This document shows, piece after piece, positions 1 to 7,251 of a DNA stretch of 44,567 nt. This DNA comes from G020354085 sp964629975 (GTDB lineage: Bacteria; Pseudomonadota; Gammaproteobacteria; Acidiferrobacterales; Sulfurifustaceae), in NCBI GenBank assembly GCA_964629975.1, contig CAZVUN010000007.1, forward strand, positions 1-44,567, in the 5' to 3' direction. Within the stretch, counting starts at the first letter, position 1. The number at the start of each line of letters is the position of its first letter. A model generated the notes under the pieces. It ran no database searches, was not told the DNA's origin, and saw only the letters and a list, made by a program, of their open reading frames with translations. Made by a program: the position numbers and the translations under genes.

Positions 1-1
1 C

Positions 2-64
2 ACGCCCAAGGTGCGGGCCTTCATCGACCTCGCGGTTGATTCGATGGCGAGCTCGGAGATCTGA
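2..64 (+). CDS. LysR-type regulator, C-terminal end only
   Basis: The window opens inside a reading frame that gives TPKVRAFIDLAVDSMASSEI and then stops at 62-64. The PKVRAFIDL stretch is the usual last helix of the substrate-binding domain of LysR-family transcriptional regulators. Only about 20 residues are visible, so target and effector cannot be named. The gene converges on ssrA. The family call rests on this one short motif. Confidence 0.55.
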   Translation, partial: TPKVRAFIDLAVDSMASSEI

Positions 65-465
65 TTGACAACAAGGCTCGCCACCGGCCAGCGTCTATCT
101 CATCTTCGCGCCCGAGTCGCTCTCCCCGCAGGAGCTGCTCGCCACACCCCACTGCCCGCCAACCCGCACCCATGGAGGAACGACCCCTCGCGCCCGCGCG
201 CGAGACCATGCCCGCAGACCACGCCCGCACCGCGGTCTCTGGCGGCACGAGAAAGCCCGAAACGGGTTCGGGCATCGGCAGATGACGGGAATGACTCGGC
301 GCATCCCGGTGCCTTGCCCAAGTGGCCGCCGTCGCGTCGCGTCGGCATTCGGATTTGCCCCCGGCGACTGCTCCAGGCGTTGCCCCACATCCCGGTGGGT
401 CGCCGGCAAATCTCGAGAACCCGCGAGGCGGTTTCCGTCGCCGCAGCGTCGAGGCTATCAAAATA
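65..465. other. Intergenic stretch without a convincing gene
   Basis: About 400 bases lie between the end of the LysR fragment and the ssrA terminator. Open frames exist on both strands, but they read as arginine/proline/alanine-rich noise typical of high-GC DNA, with no recognisable domain and no good ribosome binding site. The one notable element is the inverted repeat at 352-412, listed separately. Confidence 0.5.
352..412. repeat. Long imperfect inverted repeat
   Basis: GATTTGCC (352-359) pairs with GGCAAATC (405-412), and GGCGAC (363-368) pairs with GTCGCC (399-404), leaving a CCC bulge. The result is a 14-bp stem. Inside the loop a second small stem (CCCAC with GTGGG) can form. There is no T-tract after it on either strand, so it is not a canonical intrinsic terminator. 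It could be a 3' structure of the LysR transcript or part of a small RNA. Confidence 0.4.
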
Positions 466-491
466 AAAAGGGCCCGCGAGGGGCCCTTTTT
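466..491 (-). terminator. Intrinsic terminator of ssrA
   Basis: Read on the minus strand just past the tmRNA 3' end, the sequence is AAAAAGGGCCC, a short loop, GGGCCCTTTTT, then further T-rich bases. This is a GC-rich stem flanked by A and T tracts, the standard Rho-independent form. It lies about 8 bases after the encoded CCA. Confidence 0.88.
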
Positions 492-498
492 GGTTTGA

Positions 499-852
499 TG
501 GTGGAGGTGGCGGGAATTGAACCCGCGTCCGCAAGTCCTACAGCTCCGGTTCTACATGCGTAGTCTGTCTTTTATTTGACGCCGCGCTCCCCGGCAGACA
601 GGGTCATCGCTGCGCTTAGCCTGCTTGCGTTTAACGCCGGCCCAACAGGCACGAACCGGCGCGGTCCCGATTTGATGACCCCCCGGCCCCGGCCTACGGG
701 CGCGGCACGGGCGGGAGGCTAGCGGGTTTTAGGCCGCCAGAGCGTAGTTGTCGTCGTTGGCAACTATTGGTTTGCAGCTGGATTTGCGAGGAACTCTGCA
801 CCTCGGCATGCCCCAGAGGTTTCGTGACCCACGTCGAAGCCAAGTCACCCCC
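499..852 (-). ncRNA. ssrA: tmRNA (ssrA)
   Basis: Transfer-messenger RNA, which with SmpB rescues ribosomes stalled on broken mRNAs and tags the product for proteolysis. The 5' end (852) starts GGGGGTGACTTGGCTTCGAC and the 3' end (499) finishes CACCTCCACCA. The first seven bases pair with CACCTCC as the acceptor stem, with one G-U pair. A T-arm (GCGGG, TTCAATT, CCCGC) and an encoded CCA are present. The internal tag frame reads ANDDNYALAA then TAA. The length of 354 nt is normal for gammaproteobacteria. It has its own promoter and terminator. smpB lies 3.6 kb away on the same strand. Confidence 0.97.
729..761 (-). other. tmRNA proteolysis-tag reading frame
   Basis: The resume codon GCC is at 761-759 and the frame ends with TAA at 731-729. 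It encodes ANDDNYALAA. The ALAA end is the ClpXP/ClpAP degron. E. coli has ANDENYALAA; the D at position 4 matches the Pseudomonas aeruginosa type as I recall it. Confidence 0.95.
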
Positions 853-864
853 GAAACTGTTTCC

Positions 865-893
865 ATAATAGGGGCGGCCGCCCGGGTTTACAA
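865..893 (-). promoter_or_regulatory. Sigma-70 promoter of ssrA
   Basis: On the minus strand TTGTAA (893-888) and TATTAT (870-865) are separated by exactly 17 bases. The -10 ends 12 bases before the mature tmRNA 5' end, which leaves room for a short leader removed by RNase P. Confidence 0.78.
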
Positions 894-934
894 CGGCGGG
901 CGGCGGGGCTGCGTCGAATTGCCGCGCGCCGCCC

Positions 935-948
935 TTGACCGCGATCAA
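935..948. promoter_or_regulatory. FNR/ANR/DNR-type operator upstream of the hemerythrin gene
   Basis: TTGAC-CGCG-ATCAA matches the CRP/FNR-family consensus TTGAT-N4-ATCAA in 9 of 10 half-site bases. Flanking C and G extend the dyad to 16 bp. Its centre lies about 46 bases before the proposed start codon at 988. A weak -10 (CAAGAT, 972-977) sits where a class II FNR promoter would have it. This suggests control by low oxygen or nitric oxide. Confidence 0.65.
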
Positions 949-987
949 GTACCTGCCCGGGTGTCGTCCGACAAGATCGCTCCGATC

Positions 988-1563
988 ATGCATTCTGCGC
1001 CCGGCAATGCAGCACCGACCCGTGGCACGGCGGTGCTGCGCGCCGAGCACGAGCAGGTGCTGCGCGTGCTCGCGGTTGCCGAGCGCATGGCCGAGCGCGC
1101 CGCGCATGCGGCGGCGCTCGCGCCCGCCGACATCGAGGCATTGCTCGCCTTGCTCAGGCAGTTCGTCGATGGGCGGCACCACGCCAAGGAAGAACAGCAC
1201 CTGTTCCCGCTGCTCGAAGGCAAGGGCCTGCCGCGCGCGGGCGGGCCGCTCGGCGTGATGCTCGCCGAGCACGAGCGCGGGCGCGCATTGATCGGCGAGA
1301 TCGCACGCCTGGGCGGCTCGCCCGAGCAGGCGCGGCGCTGGGCCGAGGCGGTGCGCGCCTACGTTGCGCTCATGCGCAATCACATCGAGAAGGAAAACAC
1401 CGTTCTGTTCGTGATGGCGGAGCGGTTGTTGTCCGCCGAGGAGCAAGCGGCGCTCGCACAGACCTACGCGCGACTAAACGCGCAGGCAGCGGATTCCGAC
1501 ATCCAGCGGAAACTCGACTCCGATCTTCCACGTCTCGAACGATCCTATCCCGCGCACGGCTGA
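988..1563 (+). CDS. Hemerythrin-like (HHE) domain protein
   Basis: A 191-residue cytoplasmic protein with a hemerythrin-type four-helix di-iron site. Candidate iron ligands are H21 (AEHEQ), H64/H65 and E69 (RHHAKEEQH), H71, H95 (AEHERGR), and H132 with E136 (NHIEKEN). Such proteins bind oxygen or nitric oxide or sense redox state; the exact role cannot be read from sequence. It is not the RIC/YtfE type, because the N-terminal cysteine domain is absent. ATG at 988 was chosen because it starts just ahead of the first helix; the ribosome binding site is weak and upstream GTG starts exist. It is divergent from ssrA and preceded by an FNR-type box at 935-948. Confidence 0.88.
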   Translation: MHSAPGNAAPTRGTAVLRAEHEQVLRVLAVAERMAERAAHAAALAPADIEALLALLRQFVDGRHHAKEEQHLFPLLEGKGLPRAGGPLGVMLAEHERGRALIGEIARLGGSPEQARRWAEAVRAYVALMRNHIEKENTVLFVMAERLLSAEEQAALAQTYARLNAQAADSDIQRKLDSDLPRLERSYPAHG

Positions 1564-2183
1564 GCGGGCCGTCGGCGGTTCGATCGCGGCCAGGGGAGCC
1601 GGCGGGACCGGCTCGCGCTTTCGCCTCACGCCGCAGGAATGCCCAGACAGACCGCGGTCGGTCTTGCGCGTGGCGGTCGAAGCCGCTCATCGGATTTGGC
1701 CGGCCGCTCGAAGTGGCTCGGAATGTTACGCGCCCGACACATCGCGGCGTGGCCGGCCCCTGGGCCATCGTTATCATCTTTGCGCAGCCGTGGGGCAGCA
1801 GTTGACCCGAAAACATCCGCGCTCGCCACCGCGCGCATCGACCGTCGCCGCCGCGGCCGTGCTCGCACGGCAGAGTGCCCCCGGGAAGAGCGCGCAAATG
1901 CGGCTGTGCAACGACCGTGGAGACCGAAGGCATGAAGATACCGTTACCCGCGAGGCGCTCGGCGCCAGGCCCGAGGAAGGTAACCCCAAGCCGCGGCAGC
2001 GGCACGGTGAGTGAGGACCGCACGGCGAGCGGGGCGAGTCGCATGTCTTGCATCGTCTGCGACGCCGGCAAGCCAAGTGCCCGGCCGTCACCCGATGATG
2101 CGGGCGAGCGCGGCGATGCCCGTGGCGGCGCTCGCCGGCAAGCGCGCGGCCAGCGATCGCTGCACGCCGCCGGCACGTGGGTC
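1564..2183. other. Gene-poor stretch
   Basis: About 620 bases between the hemerythrin stop and the chosen start of the discoidin-like fragment. No frame on either strand gives a recognisable protein. The downstream frame is open back to 1875 with ATGs at 1932 and 2043, but these would add an arginine/proline-rich tail ahead of an otherwise good signal peptide. A small hairpin (GAGCCGG, 5-base loop, CCGGCTC) at 1596-1614 may help end the hemerythrin transcript. Confidence 0.45.
1596..1614 (+). terminator. Possible terminator hairpin after the hemerythrin gene
   Basis: A perfect 7-bp GC-rich stem with a 5-base loop, 33 bases after the hemerythrin stop. It is followed by GCGCTTTCG rather than a clear T-tract, so it is at best a weak intrinsic terminator. 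Confidence 0.35.
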
Positions 2184-2795
2184 GTGCGGTACGGCGGCTT
2201 CGCTTCACCATTGCTGCTGGCGGCATCGCTGGCCTTCGGTCCTGCGGCCGCGGCGGCGAAGCAGGTGCTGTCGTCTGCCGCATCGGCGTCTGGCGCGGTC
2301 GTGCCGTGGGAGCAGATCGTGGAGGCTGACGTGCTCGGCGACCCGCAAGGTCAATGGGCCAGCCAGGCGCAGGCGAGCACGCAGTACCGGCCCGAGGACT
2401 ACAGCGCGAAGCAGGCGACCGGAGCGCCGGACGTCGCGAGTTATTCGGACAACAAACGCGCCTGGACGCCGAGCGCGGCCGAGCGGCAGAAAGAGTGGCT
2501 GGAGCTCGGCTTTTCCAAACCGGTGTATGCCACCGAGGTGCGGGTACGCCAGACATTCAATCCCGGCGCCATCGTCGAAGTCATCGCCATCGAACCCAAC
2601 GGTCAGTGGCACTACCTTTGGGTCGGACAGGACCCGAACCGCTATGCGAAGGATCGGATCGCCTGGTTCGTCGTGCGCTTTCCCAGGACGGCGTATCCGG
2701 TGCAGCGCGTGAAGCTCACGCTCGATGCGCCGGCGGGCGGTCAAAGGCTGGAAGCAGATCGACGCGGTGCAGCTGGTGGGTACCGCAAGCCCTGA
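2184..2795 (+). CDS. Discoidin-like secreted domain, N-terminal half of a frameshifted gene
   Basis: From a GTG start at 2184 the product begins MRYGG, then a hydrophobic run ending AAAAA, a good Sec signal peptide. A discoidin (F5/8 type C)-like domain follows: WASQAQASTQY, AKQATGAPD, WLELGFSKPVYATEVRV and FNPGAIVEV are typical of this carbohydrate- or surface-binding fold. Near codon 184 the frame goes wrong: the expected end of the domain (VKGWKQIDAVQLVG) is found in the +1 frame, in the next feature. Two tandem GGCG copies at 2732-2739 explain the shift: removing one joins DAPA directly to VKGW. The last about 18 residues before the stop at 2795 are therefore nonsense. The start is uncertain; ATG 2043 or 1932 are alternatives. 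Confidence 0.6.
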   Translation: MRYGGFASPLLLAASLAFGPAAAAAKQVLSSAASASGAVVPWEQIVEADVLGDPQGQWASQAQASTQYRPEDYSAKQATGAPDVASYSDNKRAWTPSAAERQKEWLELGFSKPVYATEVRVRQTFNPGAIVEVIAIEPNGQWHYLWVGQDPNRYAKDRIAWFVVRFPRTAYPVQRVKLTLDAPAGGQRLEADRRGAAGGYRKP

Positions 2796-4131
2796 TGCGC
2801 GCTCGGGCGGCGCCTCGCCCACGGCGGCCTCGCCCTCGGCTGTCGTGCCGGCACCACCGGCGGCGCCGACCGCGGCTGCCTCCGGCACGCTTCCGCCCGG
2901 CTGGCGCGCGCCTTCCCTGTACGAGGAAGAAAAAACCTTCCTCGCGCCGCGCGCCACCGTGAAGGTCGCCGAGGGCGAGCGACCACTGTCGAGCGGCATG
3001 CGCGACGACCAGAAGTTCAAGGGCGGTGTCGTCTCGCCGCGCATCCTGATCGACAATCCCTACCTCGCCCCGGCCGATCCGTTCTTCAACATCCCGCGGC
3101 GCATGGCCTGCCTGCCCGACGGCGCCGTCGCGGTGTTTTCGACCGCCAAGTTGCACAAGGACGGGCGCATGAAGGGCAATCCGTACGCCACCGGCGCCTG
3201 GCGCATCGGGCCGGACGGCGCGATCACCGCCATTGGCGAGGCCCGCCACATCCTGAGCGAAAACAAACGCCCGTTCTGCGGGGTCCCGATGGCCCAGAGC
3301 GGGCTGGATCCGCAAAAGGTCGGGGCGGTGAGCACCGCGCCGGACGGCAGCCTGCTGTTCGCCTACGAGCCCGCTTGGGCCTTCGGGCGCCATGCGGCCG
3401 TCGTGCGGCTGACGGCCGACGGCCGACTCGCGCCGGTGCCCGAGGACATCCGCTGGTGCGCCGCCGATCCGCCCGAACAGTTGAGGAAGCTGTTCAAGGA
3501 CCTGGGCGGCGTCACCCAAGACGCCGGCGGCAATGTGTGGGCGATGGACCAGGGCGCCTGCACCCTGTACCGGATCGCGCGCGACGGCAGCGTGTCGAGG
3601 GTGCTCGAGCCGCGCCAGGTTTGTCCGCCGGGCGAGCCGGCGCGCTACGTCCTGGCCGACTACATGGCGTGGGACGCCGCGCGCGGCGAGCTGGTCACGG
3701 CCGGCAGCCTGCTGTGGCAGAAAGCGCCGAAGGCGGATTTGTACTCGACCGTGTGGCGCATCAAGCCGGACGGCACGTTGCGCCGCGTCTATCTGGCGGG
3801 CAAGGTGAGCAAGGGGCTGGCATGGATCGACGGGGTGGGGGGACTCAGCCTCGACGCGAAGGGACGCATCCTTTTCGCGGCCGGGATCGTTCGCGGCAGC
3901 GGCTCGCAGATCCTGCGGCTCGACGAGGCCAGCGGCCGCACCGAGGTCGTCGCCGGCGCGCCCTCCTCGCAGGGCGCCATTCACGCCGACGGCCCGGCCC
4001 GGCAGGCGCACTTCGGCACCATCAAAGGCCTGTGCCACGCGCCGGACGGCACGCTGTTCGTCCATGACGCCACCCACCACCTCATCCGCAGGATCACGCC
4101 CGCGAGGCAGGTGACGACATGGGCGTTCTGA
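2725..4131 (+). CDS. NHL/beta-propeller-like protein, C-terminal half of the frameshifted gene
   Basis: It carries the end of the discoidin-like domain (KGWKQIDAVQLVG), an Ala/Pro linker, then about 370 residues with repeated propeller-like motifs (PDGAVAVFS, GPDGAITAIG, APDGSLLFAY, DAGGNVWAMD, RDGSVSRVL, KPDGTLRRVY, DAKGRILFAA, APDGTLFVHD). NHL/SMP-30-like propellers mediate binding or hydrolysis; no catalytic set is evident. ATG 2725 lies in the frameshift zone and is probably not a true start, since there is no signal peptide and no ribosome binding site. With the fragment at 2184 it would form one secreted protein of about 650 residues. Either the gene is inactive, or it is restored by slippage, or the assembly holds an error. 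Confidence 0.65.
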   Translation: MRRRAVKGWKQIDAVQLVGTASPDARSGGASPTAASPSAVVPAPPAAPTAAASGTLPPGWRAPSLYEEEKTFLAPRATVKVAEGERPLSSGMRDDQKFKGGVVSPRILIDNPYLAPADPFFNIPRRMACLPDGAVAVFSTAKLHKDGRMKGNPYATGAWRIGPDGAITAIGEARHILSENKRPFCGVPMAQSGLDPQKVGAVSTAPDGSLLFAYEPAWAFGRHAAVVRLTADGRLAPVPEDIRWCAADPPEQLRKLFKDLGGVTQDAGGNVWAMDQGACTLYRIARDGSVSRVLEPRQVCPPGEPARYVLADYMAWDAARGELVTAGSLLWQKAPKADLYSTVWRIKPDGTLRRVYLAGKVSKGLAWIDGVGGLSLDAKGRILFAAGIVRGSGSQILRLDEASGRTEVVAGAPSSQGAIHADGPARQAHFGTIKGLCHAPDGTLFVHDATHHLIRRITPARQVTTWAF

Positions 4132-4190
4132 GGCGCGCATCGGGCGGGCGGGGCGCGCCACGTCCGCCGGCTTGGCACGGAGCCGGCGCG

Positions 4191-4451
4191 ATGCTCGCGC
4201 GACGGCTTGGTGTGCTCGCGGCGTTCTCGCTGCTCGCCATCGCCGCGCATGCCGAGACATTTGATCTCGTCAACTTCACCGCGCCAGCGGGCACGCGCCG
4301 CGCTACGGCCGAGGCGCTGAGCTTCACCGACGCCACGCCGACCCGCTTCGCCGTCTGCGGCATCTGCAAGGGCGCACCCGGCGGGGCGCCTGCGCAGTGC
4401 GGCGCGCCCGCCTCTGCACGGCGTCAGGCCGCGGGCGGCAGCGGGCGCTGA
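4191..4451 (+). CDS. Truncated secreted protein (probable gene remnant)
   Basis: From ATG 4191 an 86-residue product starts with a clear signal peptide (MLARRLGVLAAFSLLAIAAH) followed by ETFDLVNFTAPAG and ALSFTD with FAVCGICKG. That opening resembles a family of secreted bacterial proteins, usually 200 residues or more, that begin FDLVxFTPPxGW and continue with a C-x-I-G-I-Y stretch. After GICKG the sequence turns into Ala/Gly/Arg-rich low-complexity residues and stops. I read this as a truncated, decaying copy. The frame is open upstream to an ATG at 4119, overlapping the previous gene. The family match is from memory. Confidence 0.5.
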   Translation: MLARRLGVLAAFSLLAIAAHAETFDLVNFTAPAGTRRATAEALSFTDATPTRFAVCGICKGAPGGAPAQCGAPASARRQAAGGSGR

Positions 4452-4465
4452 TCGGCAGCGCGCGA

Positions 4466-4939
4466 TCAGCGCGCCTTGATGACGCGCCGCAGTTCGCGCT
4501 GCGTCTCGCGCTTCTTGATGTCCGCGCGCTTGTCGTGCGCCTGCTTGCCGCGCGCGAGCCCGATGAGCAGCTTGGCGCGCCCGCGTTGCCAGTGCAGTTC
4601 GAGCGGCACGAGCGTGTAGCCGCGCCGCTCGACCGCGCCGATCAGCTTGTTCAGTTCCTCGCGGTGCAGCAGCAGCTTGCGCCGGCGCGTGGGGTTGGCA
4701 TCGACATGGGTCGAGGCCTGCGCGAGCGGCGCGATGTGCGCGCCGATCAGGTACGCCTCACCGCCCTCGATCACCACGTAGCCTTCTTTCAGCTGCGCGC
4801 GCCCGGCGCGCAGGCTCTTGACCTCCCAGCCCTGCAGGGCGAGGCCGGCCTCGTACTTTTCTTCGATGAAGTAGTCGTGCCAGGCCTTGCGATTCTGCGC
4901 AATGACGCGGTTGGGGGCTTCGGCGCTCTTCTTGCTCAT
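4466..4939 (-). CDS. smpB: SsrA-binding protein SmpB
   Basis: SmpB binds the tRNA-like domain of tmRNA and takes it to stalled ribosomes, its C-terminal tail probing the empty mRNA channel. The 157-residue product has the family landmarks: NRKAWHDYFIEEKYEAG near residue 16, GWEVKSLRAGRAQLKEGYV, HREELNKLIG, then KLLIGLARGKQAHDKR and the basic tail KKRETQRELRR. The start MSKKSAEAPN (ATG at 4939) matches family length; the frame is open further upstream but the extension is not SmpB-like. It is divergent from the Na+ symporter. Its RNA partner ssrA is on the same strand, 3.6 kb downstream. Confidence 0.97.
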   Translation of the reverse strand: MSKKSAEAPNRVIAQNRKAWHDYFIEEKYEAGLALQGWEVKSLRAGRAQLKEGYVVIEGGEAYLIGAHIAPLAQASTHVDANPTRRRKLLLHREELNKLIGAVERRGYTLVPLELHWQRGRAKLLIGLARGKQAHDKRADIKKRETQRELRRVIKAR

Positions 4940-4961
4940 GGGGCATCGACCGGGGAGCGGC

Positions 4962-4991
4962 ATCTTAACAGTGATGCACCGCGCTTGTCCG
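4962..4991 (-). promoter_or_regulatory. Candidate sigma-70 promoter of smpB
   Basis: On the minus strand CGGACA (4991-4986) and TAAGAT (4967-4962) are 18 bases apart, each with 4 of 6 consensus matches. This would start transcription about 15 bases before the smpB start codon. Confidence 0.42.
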
Positions 4992-5100
4992 GCAACGGGG
5001 CGTTCGCGGCGCCGGTCACGCGGCCGCCTCGGTCGATGGACAGGGTGCAGGGCCTGTGCCACATTCCCGTCAGGACCCGTCGCACGCCAGCGCACCCCGC

Positions 5101-6519
5101 ATGCAGACGAAAGACGGCAGCAAGGGCAGGGCCGCAGTCGACCGCCAGCGGGGGACGGACGTGCCGCTCGGGCGCTGGTCTTCGCCGCGCGTGTTCGTGT
5201 GGGCCGCCGCGGGTGCGGCCATCGGCTTCAACAACGTCTGGCAGTTGCCGGCCATCACCGTGCAGTACGGCGGCGGCGCGTTCCTCGTCGTGTACCTGGC
5301 GTGCGTGGCCTTGCTTGGCCTGCCGCTGCTGATGGCCGAGATCATGCTCGGCCGGCGCGTCCGCGCCTCGCCCATCGCCACCTTTCGCCGCCTGCTGCAT
5401 GCGAGCCGCAGCGACCCGAGCTGGGTCGTGGCCGGCTGGCTGGCGGTGCTCGGTGGTTTCCTGGTGTTCGGTTACCTGTGCGTGATCGCCGGCTGGACAC
5501 TGGCCTTCATGTTGCGCGCCGCCTCCGGTGCGTTTGCCGGGCTCACGGCCGACGGCGTGGCGGCGGTGTTCACCGCGCTGGTGCACGATCCGGAGAAGCA
5601 GCTGTTCTGGCACCTGCTGTTCGTCGCCATGACCATGGCCGTGACGCTCGGCGGCGTGCGTGCCATCGAGCGCGTCACGCGCTGGGCGTGGCCGGCACTC
5701 GGCGTGCTGCTGGCCGCGCTGCTCGCCTATGCCGCTTTCACCGATGCCATCGTGCCGGCGCTGGCGCGCGTGCTGATGCCGGACTTCGCGCGCTTAGACG
5801 GCGCGGGCGTGCTTACTGCCGCCGGCCAGGCGTTCTTCAGCCTCGGGCTCGGGGTCGGGGCGATGCTGATGTACAGCGCCTACGCCGAGGGCGAGTTCTC
5901 GACCGCGCGCGCGGCGTTCGGCATCGCGGCCATCGATACCGCGGTTGGACTGCTCGCCGCGGTCGTGGTCGTCACGTTGCTCGCCGCCGGCGGCGTTGAG
6001 CCGGCGGGCGGACCGGCGCTGGTGTTCGAGGCCCTGCCGCTCGCCCTTGACCATCTGCGCGGCGGGGCGCTGATCGGCAGCGCCTTTTTCCTGCTGCTCA
6101 CGCTGGTGGCGTGGCTCGCGGCCGTCGCCCTGGTCGAGCCGGTGGTGGTGTGGTTGCAGGAGACGCGCGGCTGCTCGCGCCTGCGCGCCTGCGCGCTCGC
6201 CGGCCTCGGCGCGTGGCTGCTCGGGGTGGTGTTCATCCTGTCGTTGAACCACTGGGCGTTCGAGTTCCGGCTGTTCGATTCGGTCAAGCACCTCGGTCTG
6301 TTCGATGTGGCGCAACTGCTCACGGTCCAGATCCTGCTGCCGCTCTGTGGTATCCTGACCGCGCTGTTCGCGGGCTGGGCGCTGCGCAGCGCGACGACAC
6401 GCGAATGGCTTGGCATGCAGTCGCTGTGCGGCCACGACCTGTGGTTGTGGCTCAATCGCCTGCTGGTCCCGATCGTACTGACGGTGTTGCTGTTCAATCT
6501 GTCGGCGCTGTTCCTGTGA
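5101..6519 (+). CDS. Sodium-dependent transporter, NSS (SNF) family
   Basis: An inner-membrane Na+-coupled symporter of the neurotransmitter:sodium symporter (LeuT-like) family, typically moving amino acids or related solutes; the substrate cannot be told. The 472-residue product has some 11-12 hydrophobic segments. The first holds the family signature in the form FNNVWQLPAI, with QYGGGAFLVVYL and GLPLLMAEIMLGRR just after. ATG 5101 was chosen because the conserved part starts about 20 residues later; GTG 5056 is an alternative that adds 15 residues. The stop overlaps the ratA start by 4 bases (GTGA), so the two are probably cotranscribed. Confidence 0.9.
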   Translation: MQTKDGSKGRAAVDRQRGTDVPLGRWSSPRVFVWAAAGAAIGFNNVWQLPAITVQYGGGAFLVVYLACVALLGLPLLMAEIMLGRRVRASPIATFRRLLHASRSDPSWVVAGWLAVLGGFLVFGYLCVIAGWTLAFMLRAASGAFAGLTADGVAAVFTALVHDPEKQLFWHLLFVAMTMAVTLGGVRAIERVTRWAWPALGVLLAALLAYAAFTDAIVPALARVLMPDFARLDGAGVLTAAGQAFFSLGLGVGAMLMYSAYAEGEFSTARAAFGIAAIDTAVGLLAAVVVVTLLAAGGVEPAGGPALVFEALPLALDHLRGGALIGSAFFLLLTLVAWLAAVALVEPVVVWLQETRGCSRLRACALAGLGAWLLGVVFILSLNHWAFEFRLFDSVKHLGLFDVAQLLTVQILLPLCGILTALFAGWALRSATTREWLGMQSLCGHDLWLWLNRLLVPIVLTVLLFNLSALFL

Positions 6520-6953
6520 CTGTCATTCATCGCTCGGCGCTCGTGCCCTACGGCGCGCAGGAGATGTACGCCCTGGTTGCCGACATCCCGGCCTATCCGG
6601 CGTTCCTGCCGTGGTGCGGCGCCGCGCGCGTGCTGGCGCAGGAAGGGGAAACCGTGGTGGCGTCGATCCAGATCGTCTACAGCGGCGTCAACAAGACCTT
6701 CACCACGCGTAACCGGATGGTCGCGGGCGAACGCATCGACATGCGGCTGGTGGAGGGCCCCTTCAAGCAACTAATCGGGCTGTGGCGTTTTACGTCGCTC
6801 GATGCCCAGTCGTCGAAGGTGTCGCTCGACATGAACTTCGAGTTTTCCAATCGCCTGCTTGGCATGATGATCGGGCCGGCGTTCACGCAGATCGCCAACG
6901 GCCTGGTGGACGGCTTCCTCAAGCGCGCGCAGGCGGTGTATGGCAAGCGCTGA
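6516..6953 (+). CDS. ratA: START-like/coenzyme Q-binding protein RatA
   Basis: A 145-residue SRPBCC (START/Bet v1-like) protein of the RatA/Coq10 group. E. coli RatA has been reported to block 70S ribosome association; Coq10 homologues bind ubiquinone. The opening VTVIHRSALVPYGAQEMYALV and YPAFLPWCGAARV are hallmark sequences, and the C-terminal amphipathic helix FTQIANGLVDGFLKRAQ is intact. It starts with GTG at 6516, overlapping the symporter stop, and its end overlaps rnfH by 14 bases. Nearness to smpB and rnfH is the normal gammaproteobacterial setting. Confidence 0.93.
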   Translation: MTVIHRSALVPYGAQEMYALVADIPAYPAFLPWCGAARVLAQEGETVVASIQIVYSGVNKTFTTRNRMVAGERIDMRLVEGPFKQLIGLWRFTSLDAQSSKVSLDMNFEFSNRLLGMMIGPAFTQIANGLVDGFLKRAQAVYGKR

Positions 6954-7251
6954 GCTCGCGGTCACCGTCGCCTACGCCACGACCGGGCAGCAAGCGCTGC
7001 TCCCCGTGCGCGTCGCGCCCGGCAGCACGGTGGGCGAGGCGATCCACACGAGCGGCATCCTGCAGCAGTTCCCCGAGATCGATCTCGCCCGCCAGGCGGT
7101 CGGCATCTTCGGCGAGCGCGCCGCGCTCGGCGATCCGGTTCGCGACGGCGATCGCATCGAGATCTACCGGCCGTTGCGCGCCGATCCGAAAGAGGCGCGG
7201 CGCGCGCGGGCATCCGGCCGCCCCGCGGCGCCAGGACGGGCCCGCGGCTAG
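6940..7251 (+). CDS. rnfH: RnfH family protein
   Basis: A 103-residue ubiquitin-like beta-grasp protein of the RnfH family. Motifs: VTVAYATTGQQALLPVRV, GSTVGEAI, SGILQQFPEIDL, VGIFGERAALGDPVRDGDRIEIYRPL and the basic tail RADPKEARRAR. Its function is unresolved; in some genomes it lies with the rnf electron-transport genes, but here, as in E. coli, it is paired with ratA, 14 bases of which it overlaps. Its stop codon overlaps the bamE stop on the other strand by 4 bases. Confidence 0.95.
   Translation: MASAELAVTVAYATTGQQALLPVRVAPGSTVGEAIHTSGILQQFPEIDLARQAVGIFGERAALGDPVRDGDRIEIYRPLRADPKEARRARASGRPAAPGRARG

Noticed and set aside
1370..2176. A 268-codon minus-strand frame in the gene-poor stretch
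   Set aside because: Arg/Pro/Ser-rich, overlaps the hemerythrin 3' end, no domain or start signal.
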